From Pseudomonas sp. DC1.2 (GTDB lineage Bacteria > Pseudomonadota > Gammaproteobacteria > Pseudomonadales > Pseudomonadaceae), in NCBI RefSeq assembly GCF_034351645.1, contig NZ_CP133782.1, positions 1,927,001 through 1,991,000 of the forward strand: a DNA stretch of 64,000 bases, given 5' to 3'. How positions within the stretch are numbered: position 1 is the stretch's first letter; each line of letters begins with the position of its first letter. Both the position numbers and the translations under genes were made by a program. Below are positions 18,627 to 26,880 of this stretch, one piece after another. The notes beneath the pieces are model-generated. The model was not told the origin of the DNA. It worked only from the letters and a program-made list of their open reading frames with translations, and did no database searches.

Positions 18627-18669
18627 AAAAACGCCGGTCATCTGATCAGGAGGGGCCGGCGTTTTTTTT
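18627..18669 (+). terminator. Intrinsic terminator after the HAD phosphatase
   Basis: An ACGCCGG / CCGGCGT stem flanked by A and T runs, with eight T on the plus side. The A-run on the other side could let it also stop minus-strand reads from the DUF2256 gene. Confidence 0.85.
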
Positions 18670-18754
18670 ATGAACGATTGAGCGTAACAGGCGCCTCAGC
18701 CACCCTGAGGGCTTACTGCGCAAGCCCAATCATCGGTGCCTTGCCTTGCCATGC

Positions 18755-18895
18755 TCAGCGCTCAAGAACTTTGCGTCGTCGGCAACGCTCCGAGCAGTAA
18801 CGCACCTCACCCCAACAACGCGCCCATTTCTTGCGCCAGGCGAATGGTAGTTCGCAGACGGCACAAACTTTGACCGGCAGTTCACTCTTTTTCAA
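18755..18895 (-). CDS. DUF2256 small Cys-rich protein
   Basis: A 46-residue basic protein. Two cysteine pairs, [15 protein letters not shown] and [10 protein letters not shown], form the treble-clef-like zinc motif of DUF2256. The start is the TTG at 18895, overlapping the TGA of the photolyase-like gene (TTGA), with GGAG a few bases upstream; this is a coupled start. DUF2256 genes commonly accompany cryptochrome/photolyase-related genes, which supports the call. The function is unknown. Confidence 0.8.
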   Translation of the reverse strand: MKKSELPVKVCAVCELPFAWRKKWARCWGEVRYCSERCRRRKVLER

Positions 18896-20430
18896 AGTGA
18901 TTCTCCAGCATCCAGTTTGGCCAAGAGTGCCTGGCCTCGCTGCCAGAGTGCTTGCTGCTTGGCATCAGGCATGCGTTCAAGATTTTTGTAGACCATGCTC
19001 ATGCGTTGGTTACCGCGCAGCAAGTCACTGTGGCGCATCAGGAAATGCCAGTAGAGCGAATTGAAGGGGCATGCATTGTCCGTGGTGCTTTCACTGACCT
19101 TGTATGCACAGTTGCGACAGTAGTCAGACATACGCTTTATGTACTGACCACTGGCGCAGTAAGGTTTTGATCCCAGAAAACCACCATCGGCGTGCATGAC
19201 CATGCCCAGTGTGTTGGGAAGCTCGACCCAGTCGAAGGCGTCCATGTAGATCGCCAGGTACCAGTTGCATACCTGGCTCGGGGCGATACCGGCGAGCAGG
19301 GCAAAGTTACCAGTGACCATCAGTCTTTGGATGTGATGGGCATAGGCATGCTTCAGGCTTTGGCCGATGGCTTGGCGCATGCAGTTCATTTGCGTTTCGC
19401 TTGTCCAGTAGAACGCTGGAAGCGGCCTGCTGTTACCGAATAAGTTGCCATCAGCATAGTCAGGCATCTTCAGCCAATACACGCCCCGTACATATTCACG
19501 CCAGCCGATCAGTTGGCGGATAAAGCCTTCGGCAGCGTTCAGGGCAATCCTGCCCGACCAATACGCCGCTTCGACATCGCTGCACAGCTGACGCATATCC
19601 AGCAGGCCGATATTGAGCGCAGCGCTGATACGAGCATGAAACAGGTAGGGCTCGTCACAAGCCATGGCGTCCTGATAGTCGCCGAAAGCAGCCAGCCCAT
19701 AATCCAGGAAGTAGTCCCAAAGCGCCTTGGCATCGGCGTGGGTCACTGGGTAGTCGAAGGTGTCCATAGAACCGTAGTGGCTGGCGAAGTGTTTCTCTAC
19801 CAGCGCTAACACTTCTTGCGTAATCGAGTCTGCGCCAAAGCGTGCCGGGTAGGGCGCAATCACCCCTTTTGGCAACGCTTTGCGGTTTTCTGCATCAAAG
19901 TTCCAGGCGCCTCCTACCGGACTTCCGTCGCCATTGATCAAGAGCCCACTCTTGCGCCGCATCTCACGGTAGAAGAACTCCATGCGCAGCTGCTTTTTGC
20001 CTTTAGCCCAGGAAGAGAATTCGGCACGAGTGCAGAGAAAGCGGGTGTCGGCATGCCACTCGATCGCAGAGTCACAGTCCTTAAGCGATTGCTCAAGACG
20101 CCAGTCACCGCACTCTGTCAGGTGCAGCTCGTCCGGTTGCAGCAGCGACTGCCAGCGCTGTAATTCACTTGGCACCGATCCGGTGTTTTGCGGGTCGTCG
20201 AGGGTGACGTACTGCACAGAGACGCCACGTTGCTGCAATGCCTTGGCAAAATGGCGCATGGCACTGAAGATCAGCGTAATTTTTTGCGGATGATGGGGCA
20301 CATGGCTGGCTTCCTCCATCACCTCGACCAGCAGCACCCTATCCTGCGCGGTGTCCAGCTCCTTCAATGACGCCAGGTCAAAGGACAACTGGTCACCCAA
20401 GACCAGGCACAGTCGGCGAATCTTATTCAT
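18892..20430 (-). CDS. phrB: Cryptochrome/photolyase-related FeS flavoprotein
   Basis: A 512-residue member of the deoxyribodipyrimidine photolyase-related group (FeS-BCP, bacterial (6-4) photolyase/CryB type). The N-terminal antenna domain starts [14 protein letters not shown]. The C-terminal catalytic domain contains [18 protein letters not shown] and [20 protein letters not shown]. The cluster cysteines are readable in [20 protein letters not shown] and [12 protein letters not shown], giving the four ligands of the 4Fe-4S centre. It binds FAD and, in known members, a lumazine antenna. Its grouping with DUF2256, folE and DUF393 points to a light-induced unit. Confidence 0.9.
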   Translation of the reverse strand: MNKIRRLCLVLGDQLSFDLASLKELDTAQDRVLLVEVMEEASHVPHHPQKITLIFSAMRHFAKALQQRGVSVQYVTLDDPQNTGSVPSELQRWQSLLQPDELHLTECGDWRLEQSLKDCDSAIEWHADTRFLCTRAEFSSWAKGKKQLRMEFFYREMRRKSGLLINGDGSPVGGAWNFDAENRKALPKGVIAPYPARFGADSITQEVLALVEKHFASHYGSMDTFDYPVTHADAKALWDYFLDYGLAAFGDYQDAMACDEPYLFHARISAALNIGLLDMRQLCSDVEAAYWSGRIALNAAEGFIRQLIGWREYVRGVYWLKMPDYADGNLFGNSRPLPAFYWTSETQMNCMRQAIGQSLKHAYAHHIQRLMVTGNFALLAGIAPSQVCNWYLAIYMDAFDWVELPNTLGMVMHADGGFLGSKPYCASGQYIKRMSDYCRNCAYKVSESTTDNACPFNSLYWHFLMRHSDLLRGNQRMSMVYKNLERMPDAKQQALWQRGQALLAKLDAGESL

Positions 20431-20555
20431 TAGACAGAGTCCGGTGAAATGGGTACACGTAGCGATCCGCTTAATAGGGCTAAAGGTGCTACTGCTTAGC
20501 GCGTTGTCGGCGGGGTCAACATGTTTTGGTTCAGTAATAGAGCAGGGGACTGGTA

Positions 20556-20699
20556 ATGCTCGTTCTTTCAGTGTTGTTTGGTTTTGCTCTCGTTATGACG
20601 GTGTTCTTGTTCTTCAAGTGGCGAGGGGCGAGTGTTTGTCGTCAGCGCCGCGCCACTGCGCGCAATGCCTGCATGGGTGGAGAGGACGACAGTCAGTAA
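20556..20699 (+). CDS. Putative single-pass membrane miniprotein
   Basis: A 47-codon ORF: MLVLSVLFGFALVMTVFLFF is a single strong membrane segment, followed by a basic stretch KWRGASVCRQRR and an acidic end. GCAGGGGA lies about 8 bases before the ATG. It stands in the 330-base gap between folE and the photolyase-like gene, on the opposite strand to both. The hydrophobic N-terminus with a positive-inside flank is protein-like, but nothing else supports it and I recognise no family. Confidence 0.4.
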   Translation: MLVLSVLFGFALVMTVFLFFKWRGASVCRQRRATARNACMGGEDDSQ

Positions 20700-20760
20700 T
20701 CTCGGCTTCAGCCACACCCTGTTGTTGCAGGCATGGCGTTACGGCATGTTGCGTGTGGCG

Positions 20761-21321
20761 TTAAGTGCGTCGTCCAATCAGTTGCAAAAACTCGTGACGC
20801 GTAGCGGACGATTCGCGAAAGGCTCCCAGCATTACTGACGACGTCATCACCGAGTTTTGCTTTTCCACTCCCCTCATCATCATGCACATGTGCTTGGCTT
20901 CAATGACCACGGCCACGCCGGCGGCATCGGTGATGTGCTGAATGGCGTCTGCGATTTGCTTTGTAAGGTTTTCCTGTATCTGTAAGCGGCGGGCGAACAT
21001 ATCGACCACTCGGGCAACCTTGGACAGGCCCAGTACCCTTCCGGTGGGGATGTACGCCACATGAGCCTTGCCAATGAACGGCAGCATGTGATGCTCGCAC
21101 AATGAATACAGCTCAATATCGCGAACGACGACCATTTCATCGTTTTGCGATTCGAACAGCGCGCCGTTGATCACCTCCTCCAGATTCATCGTGTAGCCAT
21201 TGCATAGGTACTGCATTGCTTTGGCTGCTCGCTTGGGAGTGTCTCGCAGTCCTTCGCGCTCGGGGTTTTCGCCTACACCGACGAGAATTTCACGGTAATG
21301 CTCGACTAATGATGAGTTCAT
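20761..21321 (-). CDS. folE: GTP cyclohydrolase I
   Basis: A 186-residue full-length FolE that makes 7,8-dihydroneopterin triphosphate from GTP. Zinc ligands lie in [10 protein letters not shown] and in [22 protein letters not shown] and the C-terminal TRHEFLQLI are typical. Pseudomonads carry more than one folE. This copy lies beside a cryptochrome/photolyase and a DUF393 gene, so it probably supplies a pterin for a light-linked function rather than bulk folate. This role is inferred from context only. Confidence 0.92.
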   Translation of the reverse strand: MNSSLVEHYREILVGVGENPEREGLRDTPKRAAKAMQYLCNGYTMNLEEVINGALFESQNDEMVVVRDIELYSLCEHHMLPFIGKAHVAYIPTGRVLGLSKVARVVDMFARRLQIQENLTKQIADAIQHITDAAGVAVVIEAKHMCMMMRGVEKQNSVMTSSVMLGAFRESSATRHEFLQLIGRRT

Positions 21322-21499
21322 TTTGGTTCCTCGCAGCCATGCTGCACTTCATGTGACGCCGACCTTTATCTTAGGGGCGTGCTTGTCACGTAAGGTTTGA
21401 AGCAAATAACGCAGGCTCCTGTAGAGCAGCATCTGTGACCCAGACTCTTTGCTGGGCGAACAACCGCGTGAGACTTTTCAGGTCTACTTTGTTTTCAAA

Positions 21500-21949
21500 T
21501 CAGGTTGATCGCCTAGCGCCTAGCGCCGGCGCCGGCGCCGGCACTGCACAGCGGTTGCCGCGGCAGCGACGGCTGCCATCAGGATGAGGTAGCCATGCCA
21601 AATGCGGGCGTAAACGGCAGAACACGCTATAACCCACTGCAAATAGCGGCCGCATTGCACGCCACGTCAGCGGGGTGGCCCAAATACCCAGACCGGCTGC
21701 TCGCCAGCTCCATAGGGTGGCGTCCAGGCCCGTCACCCAGCGGCCATCGGCGAAGCTGGCATGAAGTGACGACTGCATCTGCTCGTGCGTGAACCCCAGC
21801 GCCTTGGCGTCAAACTCATCGATGCTGATGTCAACAAACAGCAGTCGCGCCTGCGTAGCGCGTCGGCGCAGGATTTTGATTTCTCGAGCACAGAGCGGGC
21901 ATTCACCGTCAAAGTAAAGCGTCAGGGGCCACGGCTCTATATTGTACAT
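21500..21949 (-). CDS. DUF393 thiol-oxidoreductase-like (DCC) protein
   Basis: A 149-residue protein from the ATG at 21949 (MYNIEPWPLTLYFDGECPLC). The DGxCPxC signature near residues 14-20 defines the DCC/DUF393 family, a thioredoxin-like fold of unknown reaction. AAGG lies upstream, and the longer frame to 22006 is unlikely because it runs through the putative operator. The C-terminal codons fall in a GCC/GGC microrepeat at about 21510-21545 and encode APAPALGARRS, which may be a recent length change. It heads the minus-strand run DUF393-folE-phrB-DUF2256. Confidence 0.75.
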   Translation of the reverse strand: MYNIEPWPLTLYFDGECPLCAREIKILRRRATQARLLFVDISIDEFDAKALGFTHEQMQSSLHASFADGRWVTGLDATLWSWRAAGLGIWATPLTWRAMRPLFAVGYSVFCRLRPHLAWLPHPDGSRRCRGNRCAVPAPAPALGARRST

Positions 21950-21960
21950 GTGCGCATACC

Positions 21961-21978
21961 TTGTATAGGTTTTGTATA
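21961..21978 (-). promoter_or_regulatory. Direct repeat, candidate CarH/LitR-type operator
   Basis: TATACAA occurs twice on the minus strand with an exact 11-base period (plus strand TTGTATA at 21961 and 21972), just before the DUF393 start codon. A related TTGTACA lies at 21942. B12-dependent CarH/LitR photoreceptors of the MerR family bind 11-base direct repeats, and cryptochrome/folE genes are known LitR-controlled genes in Pseudomonas. No MerR gene lies in the window, so the assignment is inference. Confidence 0.4.
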
Positions 21979-22006
21979 AGATATGCTGAAAAAAACCGAC
22001 TGACAA

Positions 22007-22413
22007 TGGCCGCTATTCTTTTACCGTGATATCGGTCGTCATGCCCTATCCCTTGGGTGGTTCGCCAGTGCCACGAGGGGGGGCCGGCCATTTCAATTAG
22101 GGCGTTGGGGCAGGGTTATCGAACAGGGTCTCGATTGCGCGCACTTTTCCTTCGCCGATGGCATCGCATCAGGCGCCTTAAGCGCGTGCGCCGGACGAGT
22201 TAAACCGTCTACGAACCTGGTGGATGTGTCGGTGAAGGCGAGTGCGCTCCAACGCTCATTTCGACAGCGCGTGGGGGCGCCGAATTGGCAACGCTGAAAG
22301 ATCGATGAAGAACGCCTTGCCCGAGGATTTACAGGGTGCAAGGCGTTTGCTGTGTCGGGCCGGGTCTGGAGCGTCGTCCCGTGGCTTGTTGAATGGGCGG
22401 GCGCGCGCTGAAC
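22007..22413. other. Gene-poor stretch with a decayed minus-strand fragment and a terminator
   Basis: No intact gene is supported. On the minus strand near 22097-22165 a short frame reads DAIGEGKVRAIETLFDNP and stops, with a stop codon just upstream. It loosely resembles the end of a SnoaL/NTF2-like protein, a family often found beside light-induced photolyase genes, but it is too short to call. A 10-base perfect stem (AACGCCTTGC / GCAAGGCGTT, 22311-22347) is a terminator candidate for the racemase gene. Confidence 0.35.
22311..22347 (-). terminator. Perfect 10-bp hairpin downstream of the racemase gene
   Basis: AACGCCTTGC (22311-22320) pairs exactly with GCAAGGCGTT (22338-22347) across a 17-base loop. 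On the minus strand it is followed by a weak T/C tract, 67 bases after the racemase stop. Confidence 0.55.
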
Positions 22414-23142
22414 TCAGCGCCCAAACCGCCCCGGCCAGCCAATGATGGTTTTGGGCCGCGGGGTCGCGTAAGTACGCACTTTGGAGGTCGATAATCCCAA
22501 CCTTACCAGCGATTCAGCAAGGGTTACCGCCGCCGTGACACCATCCACCACCGGTACGCCCGTGCGTTGACGGATCTGCTCATCCAGCCCAGCCATGCCG
22601 CCGCAACCCAGGCAAATCACCTCGGCCTTGTCCTCAAGCACCGCTAATTCCGCCTGCCGAACGATTGCCTCCAGGGCACGTTGTGGATCGGACTCCAGTT
22701 CCAAAACGGCAAGACCGCTGGCACGCACCGACGCGCAACGGTCCCAAAGCCCTGACAACTTCAACCGATCTTCGATCAGCGGCACGGTGCGGTCTAGGGT
22801 GGTGACGACTGAGTAGGCGTGGCCAAGGAACATTGCGGTACTGGCCGCAGCGTCGGTGATGTCGACTACTGGCACGTTGAGCAGCTCTTGCAAGCCTTCG
22901 CGGCCATGTTCGCCGTAGCCGGCCTGAATGACGGCATCAAAAGGCTGGTCGTAGGACATGACCCGGTCCATGACGGCGATGGCCGCCAGGTAACTTTCAA
23001 AATTGCCTTCCACCGACTCTGCCCCGAAAAACGGCGTCAGGCCGATGATTTCTGTGCCGGGCGCGGCCACGGACTGAGCCTGGCGGGCGATGGCTTGGGT
23101 GATGGATTCGGTGGTGTTGACGTTGACCACGAGAATTCGCAT
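22414..23142 (-). CDS. Asp/Glu/hydantoin racemase family protein
   Basis: A 242-residue protein of the family that includes hydantoin and allantoin racemases. It starts MRILVVNVNTTESIT and has VPVVDITDAAASTAMFLG and CLGCGGMAGL. Racemases use two cysteines; the second site (CLGCGGM) is present, but the first, usually ACFGDPG, reads QAGYGEHGREG, with Gly in place of the catalytic Cys. Activity may therefore differ from two-base racemisation. It is adjacent to and co-directional with an NCS1 permease, pointing to uptake and processing of a hydantoin, allantoin or related ring. Confidence 0.8.
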   Translation of the reverse strand: MRILVVNVNTTESITQAIARQAQSVAAPGTEIIGLTPFFGAESVEGNFESYLAAIAVMDRVMSYDQPFDAVIQAGYGEHGREGLQELLNVPVVDITDAAASTAMFLGHAYSVVTTLDRTVPLIEDRLKLSGLWDRCASVRASGLAVLELESDPQRALEAIVRQAELAVLEDKAEVICLGCGGMAGLDEQIRQRTGVPVVDGVTAAVTLAESLVRLGLSTSKVRTYATPRPKTIIGWPGRFGR

Positions 23143-23207
23143 GGGAAGTCCTTATAACGGGGTGGTTCTGCGACCTGCAGGTGCCGGGGCGCGTGGGATT
23201 AGTGGGA

Positions 23208-24749
23208 TTAGTGGCTGACGTTATCGACCGCGATGGCTTCACCGCTGACATCGGCGTAGTAGGGTTGCCGTTTGGCGATGACCAGGTAAAGCATCCCTGC
23301 AATCGCGGCGCCAACCAGCCAAGAGAACGGTGAAACGCTGTGAAAACCTGGTGCCAGCGCCAGGACAATGGCGATTAATGCGGCGGGAATGAACGCTGCA
23401 ACCGCACGTAAATTGATCCCGCTGCTGTAGTAGTAAGCCCCGGTTGGGTCTTCGCTGTACAACTGCGGCACGTTGACCCGACCTTTCCGGATAAGCCAAT
23501 AGTCGACCATGATGACCCCGTACAACGGGCCGAGCAGGGCGCCGAGTCCGGACAGGAAGTACACAATCACCAGCGGGCTGTTGTAGAGATTCCACGGCAA
23601 GATCAGCACTGCGATGGTGGCGCTGATCAACCCGGCGCGGCGGAACGTCAGGTATTTGGGCGCCAGATTGCTGAGTACGAAGGCCGGCGCGACGAAGTTG
23701 GCCATGATATTCACCGCCACGGTGACGATGAGGAACGCCAGGCAAGCGAGCACCAGAAAGAAGGTGTTGGGAATTGAGGCAATGATCTCGGTCGGGCTTT
23801 CGATGATCCTTCCGTTGATCTGGAATTGCGCACCACACAGCAGGACGGTGATGCTGGCGAACACCAGAATATTCACCGGAAGGCCCCAGAAATTGCCGAC
23901 TTTGATGGTTTTACGGCAGGGTGAGGACCGGGCAAAATCGCAAAAATTGAGGATCAACGTGCCGTAAATCGCCAGCCAGAGCGCACCTCCAGCAAAGATG
24001 TTGCGCCACATCTCGGCACCGGTCAGCGGTTCGCGGATCGACCAGGCGATGGTCGCGTTGGCCTGAAAGTACATCCATCCGGCCAGCGAGGCGACGGTCA
24101 GCAGAATCACCGGTCCGGCAAACGCTTCGTAGCGCCGCACCATCTCCATGCCGTAGGCCAGAATCGCTAACTGTATGAACCAGATCGTCACGAAACACGC
24201 CCAGCCCAGGCTCGACAGCCCGAGTATCAAGTCGTGATCGTAATCGGCGAAGCCGGGATGGACCGCAGTCAGCAGTACGCGAAAAACCACCGAGGCCAGG
24301 TACGTCTGAATGCCAAACCAGGCGATGGCGATAACGGCGCGGATCAGTGCAGGAATTTGCGCGCCGTGAATGCCGAAACTGATCCGGCTGATGACCGGAA
24401 ACGGCACACCGGTCTTCTGGCCCATGTAGCCGGACAGGTTCATGAAACAATACACCAGCGCAGCGCCGATCCCGAGAGACAAGAGAATCTGCCAGCCGCC
24501 CAGCCCTAGTGCGTACAGGCCGATGGCGAATGAGTAGTTGGCGATGTTGTGTACATCGTTGGTCCACAAGGCAAAGATGCTGTAACGACCCCAGCGCCGA
24601 CCTTCGGCTTTGGTGGGTGCAAGGTCCTTGTTGTGCAAACGCGGGCTGAGTACCACCGGGGCTTGATAGGTTTGATCATGAGCGTTGGCAACAGGGAGGG
24701 AGGAGGGCAGATCCAGCGCGAGGGTGTTATGGGAGAGGCTAGTACGCAT
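23208..24749 (-). CDS. NCS1 family nucleobase/hydantoin/allantoin permease
   Basis: A 513-residue, 12-segment sodium- or proton-coupled transporter of the nucleobase-cation-symport-1 family. Diagnostic stretches are LHNKDLAPTKAEGRRWGRYS and ALWTNDVHNIANYSFAIG, and later GALLGPLYGVIMVDYWLIRKG. The ATG at 24749 is preferred (AGGAG about 9 bases upstream) over the longer frame to 24836. Known members import allantoin, hydantoins, cytosine or uracil. Pairing with a hydantoin-racemase-like gene favours hydantoin or allantoin. A TTGTATACAA palindrome upstream suggests GntR control. Confidence 0.85.
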   Translation of the reverse strand: MRTSLSHNTLALDLPSSLPVANAHDQTYQAPVVLSPRLHNKDLAPTKAEGRRWGRYSIFALWTNDVHNIANYSFAIGLYALGLGGWQILLSLGIGAALVYCFMNLSGYMGQKTGVPFPVISRISFGIHGAQIPALIRAVIAIAWFGIQTYLASVVFRVLLTAVHPGFADYDHDLILGLSSLGWACFVTIWFIQLAILAYGMEMVRRYEAFAGPVILLTVASLAGWMYFQANATIAWSIREPLTGAEMWRNIFAGGALWLAIYGTLILNFCDFARSSPCRKTIKVGNFWGLPVNILVFASITVLLCGAQFQINGRIIESPTEIIASIPNTFFLVLACLAFLIVTVAVNIMANFVAPAFVLSNLAPKYLTFRRAGLISATIAVLILPWNLYNSPLVIVYFLSGLGALLGPLYGVIMVDYWLIRKGRVNVPQLYSEDPTGAYYYSSGINLRAVAAFIPAALIAIVLALAPGFHSVSPFSWLVGAAIAGMLYLVIAKRQPYYADVSGEAIAVDNVSH

Positions 24750-24917
24750 TCCGGCAGGCTCCTGATGTTCAAGCGCCGCGATGACTGTGCTTGAGCGTGG
24801 GCTCGACAAATCTTCGTCGCGGGTGGCAAACATCATTAATTACGGGGCATCTGCAGCCTGTACGGGATAGGGCGCTTCAGGCTTGCGGATCTAAAGTGTG
24901 TGTATGTTTTGTATTTA

Positions 24918-24927
24918 TTGTATACAA
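24918..24927. promoter_or_regulatory. Palindromic GntR/FadR-type operator candidate
   Basis: TTGTATACAA is a perfect 10-base palindrome of the form bound by FadR/VanR-branch GntR repressors. It lies 168 bases before the NCS1 permease start, in an AT-rich region likely to hold the permease promoter. The regulator gene is not in the window. Confidence 0.5.
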
Positions 24928-25178
24928 AGCAATGATTCACTTAAGCCAGATATGTGCCACTCCAGAGTCTATAGATTTAACTGTTAATTTCATTTTGTTA
25001 TGTGTTGTTCATAACTAACTGAAAATAAAACAATATAAATTGACTGATTGAACAAGTATTTATTTTTAGGTGGGATGCGCGAGAGGGTGCAACTGAGGCG
25101 GTAAGGTGTTGAAGATGTAACTTTTTGGGGCGACTTAAATAAAAATGCACACATAAACGGCACTTATGGTGACATTTG

Positions 25179-25188
25179 TGTGTACACA
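25179..25188. promoter_or_regulatory. Palindrome TGTGTACACA in AT-rich gap
   Basis: A perfect 10-base palindrome in the 24837-25263 gap, 250 bases from TTGTATACAA. It may be another GntR-type half-matched operator. The rest of the gap is AT-rich and shows no ORF that I trust; a 63-codon minus-strand frame there lacks protein-like features. Confidence 0.3.
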
Positions 25189-25207
25189 TTTTTGAGGCTG
25201 AACGTTA

Positions 25208-25245
25208 ATCCTTGTGGGCGCGAGCCCGTTTGCTCCCACAAGGAT
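25208..25245. repeat. REP-like inverted repeat, probable cysH terminator
   Basis: ATCCTTGTGGG pairs exactly with CCCACAAGGAT across a 16-base loop containing GCGCGAGCCCG. This is the Pseudomonas REP sequence class (TGTGGGAGC...). It lies 19 bases after the cysH stop and can also act as a transcription stop. Confidence 0.7.
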
Positions 25246-25263
25246 TCTCTCTACGGCTGAAGG

Positions 25264-26004
25264 TTAGGCCTTGGATGTGCTGATGATATTGCCAGCATGC
25301 AACCCGCATTCTTTCTGAGTCGCTTCTTCCCACCACCAGCGACCTTCACGTTCGTGCTGGTTCGGCAGCACTGCGCGGGTACATGGCTCGCAGCCGATGC
25401 TAATGAATCCGCGTTCGTGCAGGTTGTTGTAAGGCAGCTCCAGCATGCGGATGTAACCCCAGATCTCTTCACTGGTCATCTGCGCCAGAGGATTGAACTT
25501 GTACAAAGTGCGCTCAGGTGTGGAGAACGCGCTGTCAATTTCCATAACGGCAACCGCGCTGCGGGTGCCGGGGCTCTGATCCCGGCGCTGGCCGGTGGCC
25601 CAAGCCGTCACGGCGGACAGTTTGCGCCGCAGTGGCTCGATTTTACGGATGCCGCAGCATTCGCCATGGCCGTCCTTGTAGAAGCTGAACAGGCCTTTTT
25701 CCTTCACGAATGGCTCAAGTTTCGTGTAGTCCGGCGACACCAGTTCGATATCAATCTTGTAGTGCTCGCGCACCTGATCGATAAAGCGGTAGGTCTCGGG
25801 GTGCAGGCGACCCGTGTCGAGGCTGAACACTTTGACGTTCTTGTTCAGCTTCCAGGCCATGTCCACCAGCACGACGTCTTCGGCGCCGCTGAATGATATC
25901 CAGAGGTCATCGCCGAACTCGGCAAAGGCGAGTTTCAGGATGTCCTGGGCGGATTTGTTGGCATAGGTCGTGGCGAGTTCCACGACGTCGAACGATGGGC
26001 TCAT
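25264..26004 (-). CDS. cysH: Adenosine 5'-phosphosulfate (APS) reductase
   Basis: A 246-residue assimilatory APS reductase that reduces APS to sulfite with thioredoxin. The nucleotide-binding loop is [16 protein letters not shown] (residues 35-50). The 4Fe-4S ligands are Cys116/Cys117 (ECCGIRK) and Cys205/Cys208 (GCEPCTR), which separate APS reductases from PAPS reductases. The catalytic Cys is 233 in KECGLH. All are intact. The gene is divergent from thrH, with their promoters in 26005-26177. Confidence 0.95.
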   Translation of the reverse strand: MSPSFDVVELATTYANKSAQDILKLAFAEFGDDLWISFSGAEDVVLVDMAWKLNKNVKVFSLDTGRLHPETYRFIDQVREHYKIDIELVSPDYTKLEPFVKEKGLFSFYKDGHGECCGIRKIEPLRRKLSAVTAWATGQRRDQSPGTRSAVAVMEIDSAFSTPERTLYKFNPLAQMTSEEIWGYIRMLELPYNNLHERGFISIGCEPCTRAVLPNQHEREGRWWWEEATQKECGLHAGNIISTSKA

Positions 26005-26177
26005 CAGGGCGGCTTCCTACAGGTCAGTGGCGCTGGGCGCTCTATATGGCTGCGATGGTAACAAAAACATACAACCACTGGCGCGCCCTCTGCGTTGCGC
26101 ACGTCCAGCCGAGCCGATAGAGTCCGGCAGTCCTTTTGCTCGCTAGACTCAATAAACATTACAAATCGGAGTGTCTT

Positions 26178-26795
26178 GTGGAAATTGCTTGTCTGGATCT
26201 TGAAGGTGTTCTGGTCCCGGAAATCTGGATCGCCTTCGCCGAAAAAACCGGGATCGACTCCCTCAAGGCCACTACCCGGGACATTCCCGACTACGACGTG
26301 CTGATGAAGCAGCGTCTGCGGATCCTTGATGAGCAGGGTTTGAAACTCTCTGACATTCAGGAGGTGATCGCCACACTCAAGCCGCTGGACGGTGCCGTCG
26401 AGTTCGTCGACTGGCTGCGTGAGCGGTTCCAGGTGGTGATTCTGTCGGACACGTTCTACGAATTTTCCCAGCCGTTGATGCGTCAACTGGGCTTCCCCAC
26501 GTTGCTTTGCCATCGGCTGGTGACGGATGACGCCGGTCGAGTGACGAGCTATCAGTTGCGTCAGAAAGATCCCAAACGTCAGTCGGTATTGGCCTTCAAG
26601 AGTCTTTACTACCGAGTGATTGCCGCCGGTGATTCCTACAACGACACCACGATGCTCGGCGAGGCGGATGCCGGGATTCTCTTCCATGCGCCGGACAATG
26701 TGATTCGCGAGTTCCCGCAGTTCCCAGCGGTGCATACCTTTGCAGAGTTGAAGCAGGAATTCATCAAGGCCTCGAATCGGGCGTTGAGTTTGTAA
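26178..26795 (+). CDS. thrH: Phosphoserine phosphatase/homoserine phosphotransferase
   Basis: A 205-residue HAD enzyme. It dephosphorylates phosphoserine and can transfer the phosphate to homoserine. Motif I is ACLDLEGVLVPEIW, motif II VVILSDTFYEF, the lysine lies in RQKDPKRQ, and motif IV is AAGDSYNDTTMLGEAD. The start is a GTG at 26178 with GGAG upstream, which gives the family N-terminus (M/V)EIACLDLEG; the ORF extends further upstream without support. Confidence 0.92.
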   Translation: MEIACLDLEGVLVPEIWIAFAEKTGIDSLKATTRDIPDYDVLMKQRLRILDEQGLKLSDIQEVIATLKPLDGAVEFVDWLRERFQVVILSDTFYEFSQPLMRQLGFPTLLCHRLVTDDAGRVTSYQLRQKDPKRQSVLAFKSLYYRVIAAGDSYNDTTMLGEADAGILFHAPDNVIREFPQFPAVHTFAELKQEFIKASNRALSL

Positions 26796-26814
26796 TCGTC
26801 TGGTCGGACGCCAT

Positions 26815-26878
26815 CGCGGGCGAGCCTGCTCTCAAGGGAAATCAACGAACCCTGTGGGGGCGGGCTTACCCGCGACAC
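26815..26878. repeat. REP-like repeat between convergent thrH and pabB
   Basis: GCGGGCGAGCCTGCTC followed by CTGTGGGGGCGGGCTTACCCGCG: imperfect Pseudomonas REP half-elements filling the 85-base gap between two convergent genes. Confidence 0.55.
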
Positions 26879-26880
26879 TT

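Noticed and set aside
21942..21948. Third operator repeat TTGTACA inside the DUF393 start region
   Set aside because: It is 19 bases from the nearest repeat, not 11 or 22, and overlaps the start codon; probably chance.
24998..25189. 63-codon minus-strand ORF in the AT-rich gap
   Set aside because: No ribosome site, low-complexity composition, and it runs through a palindrome; not supported as a gene.
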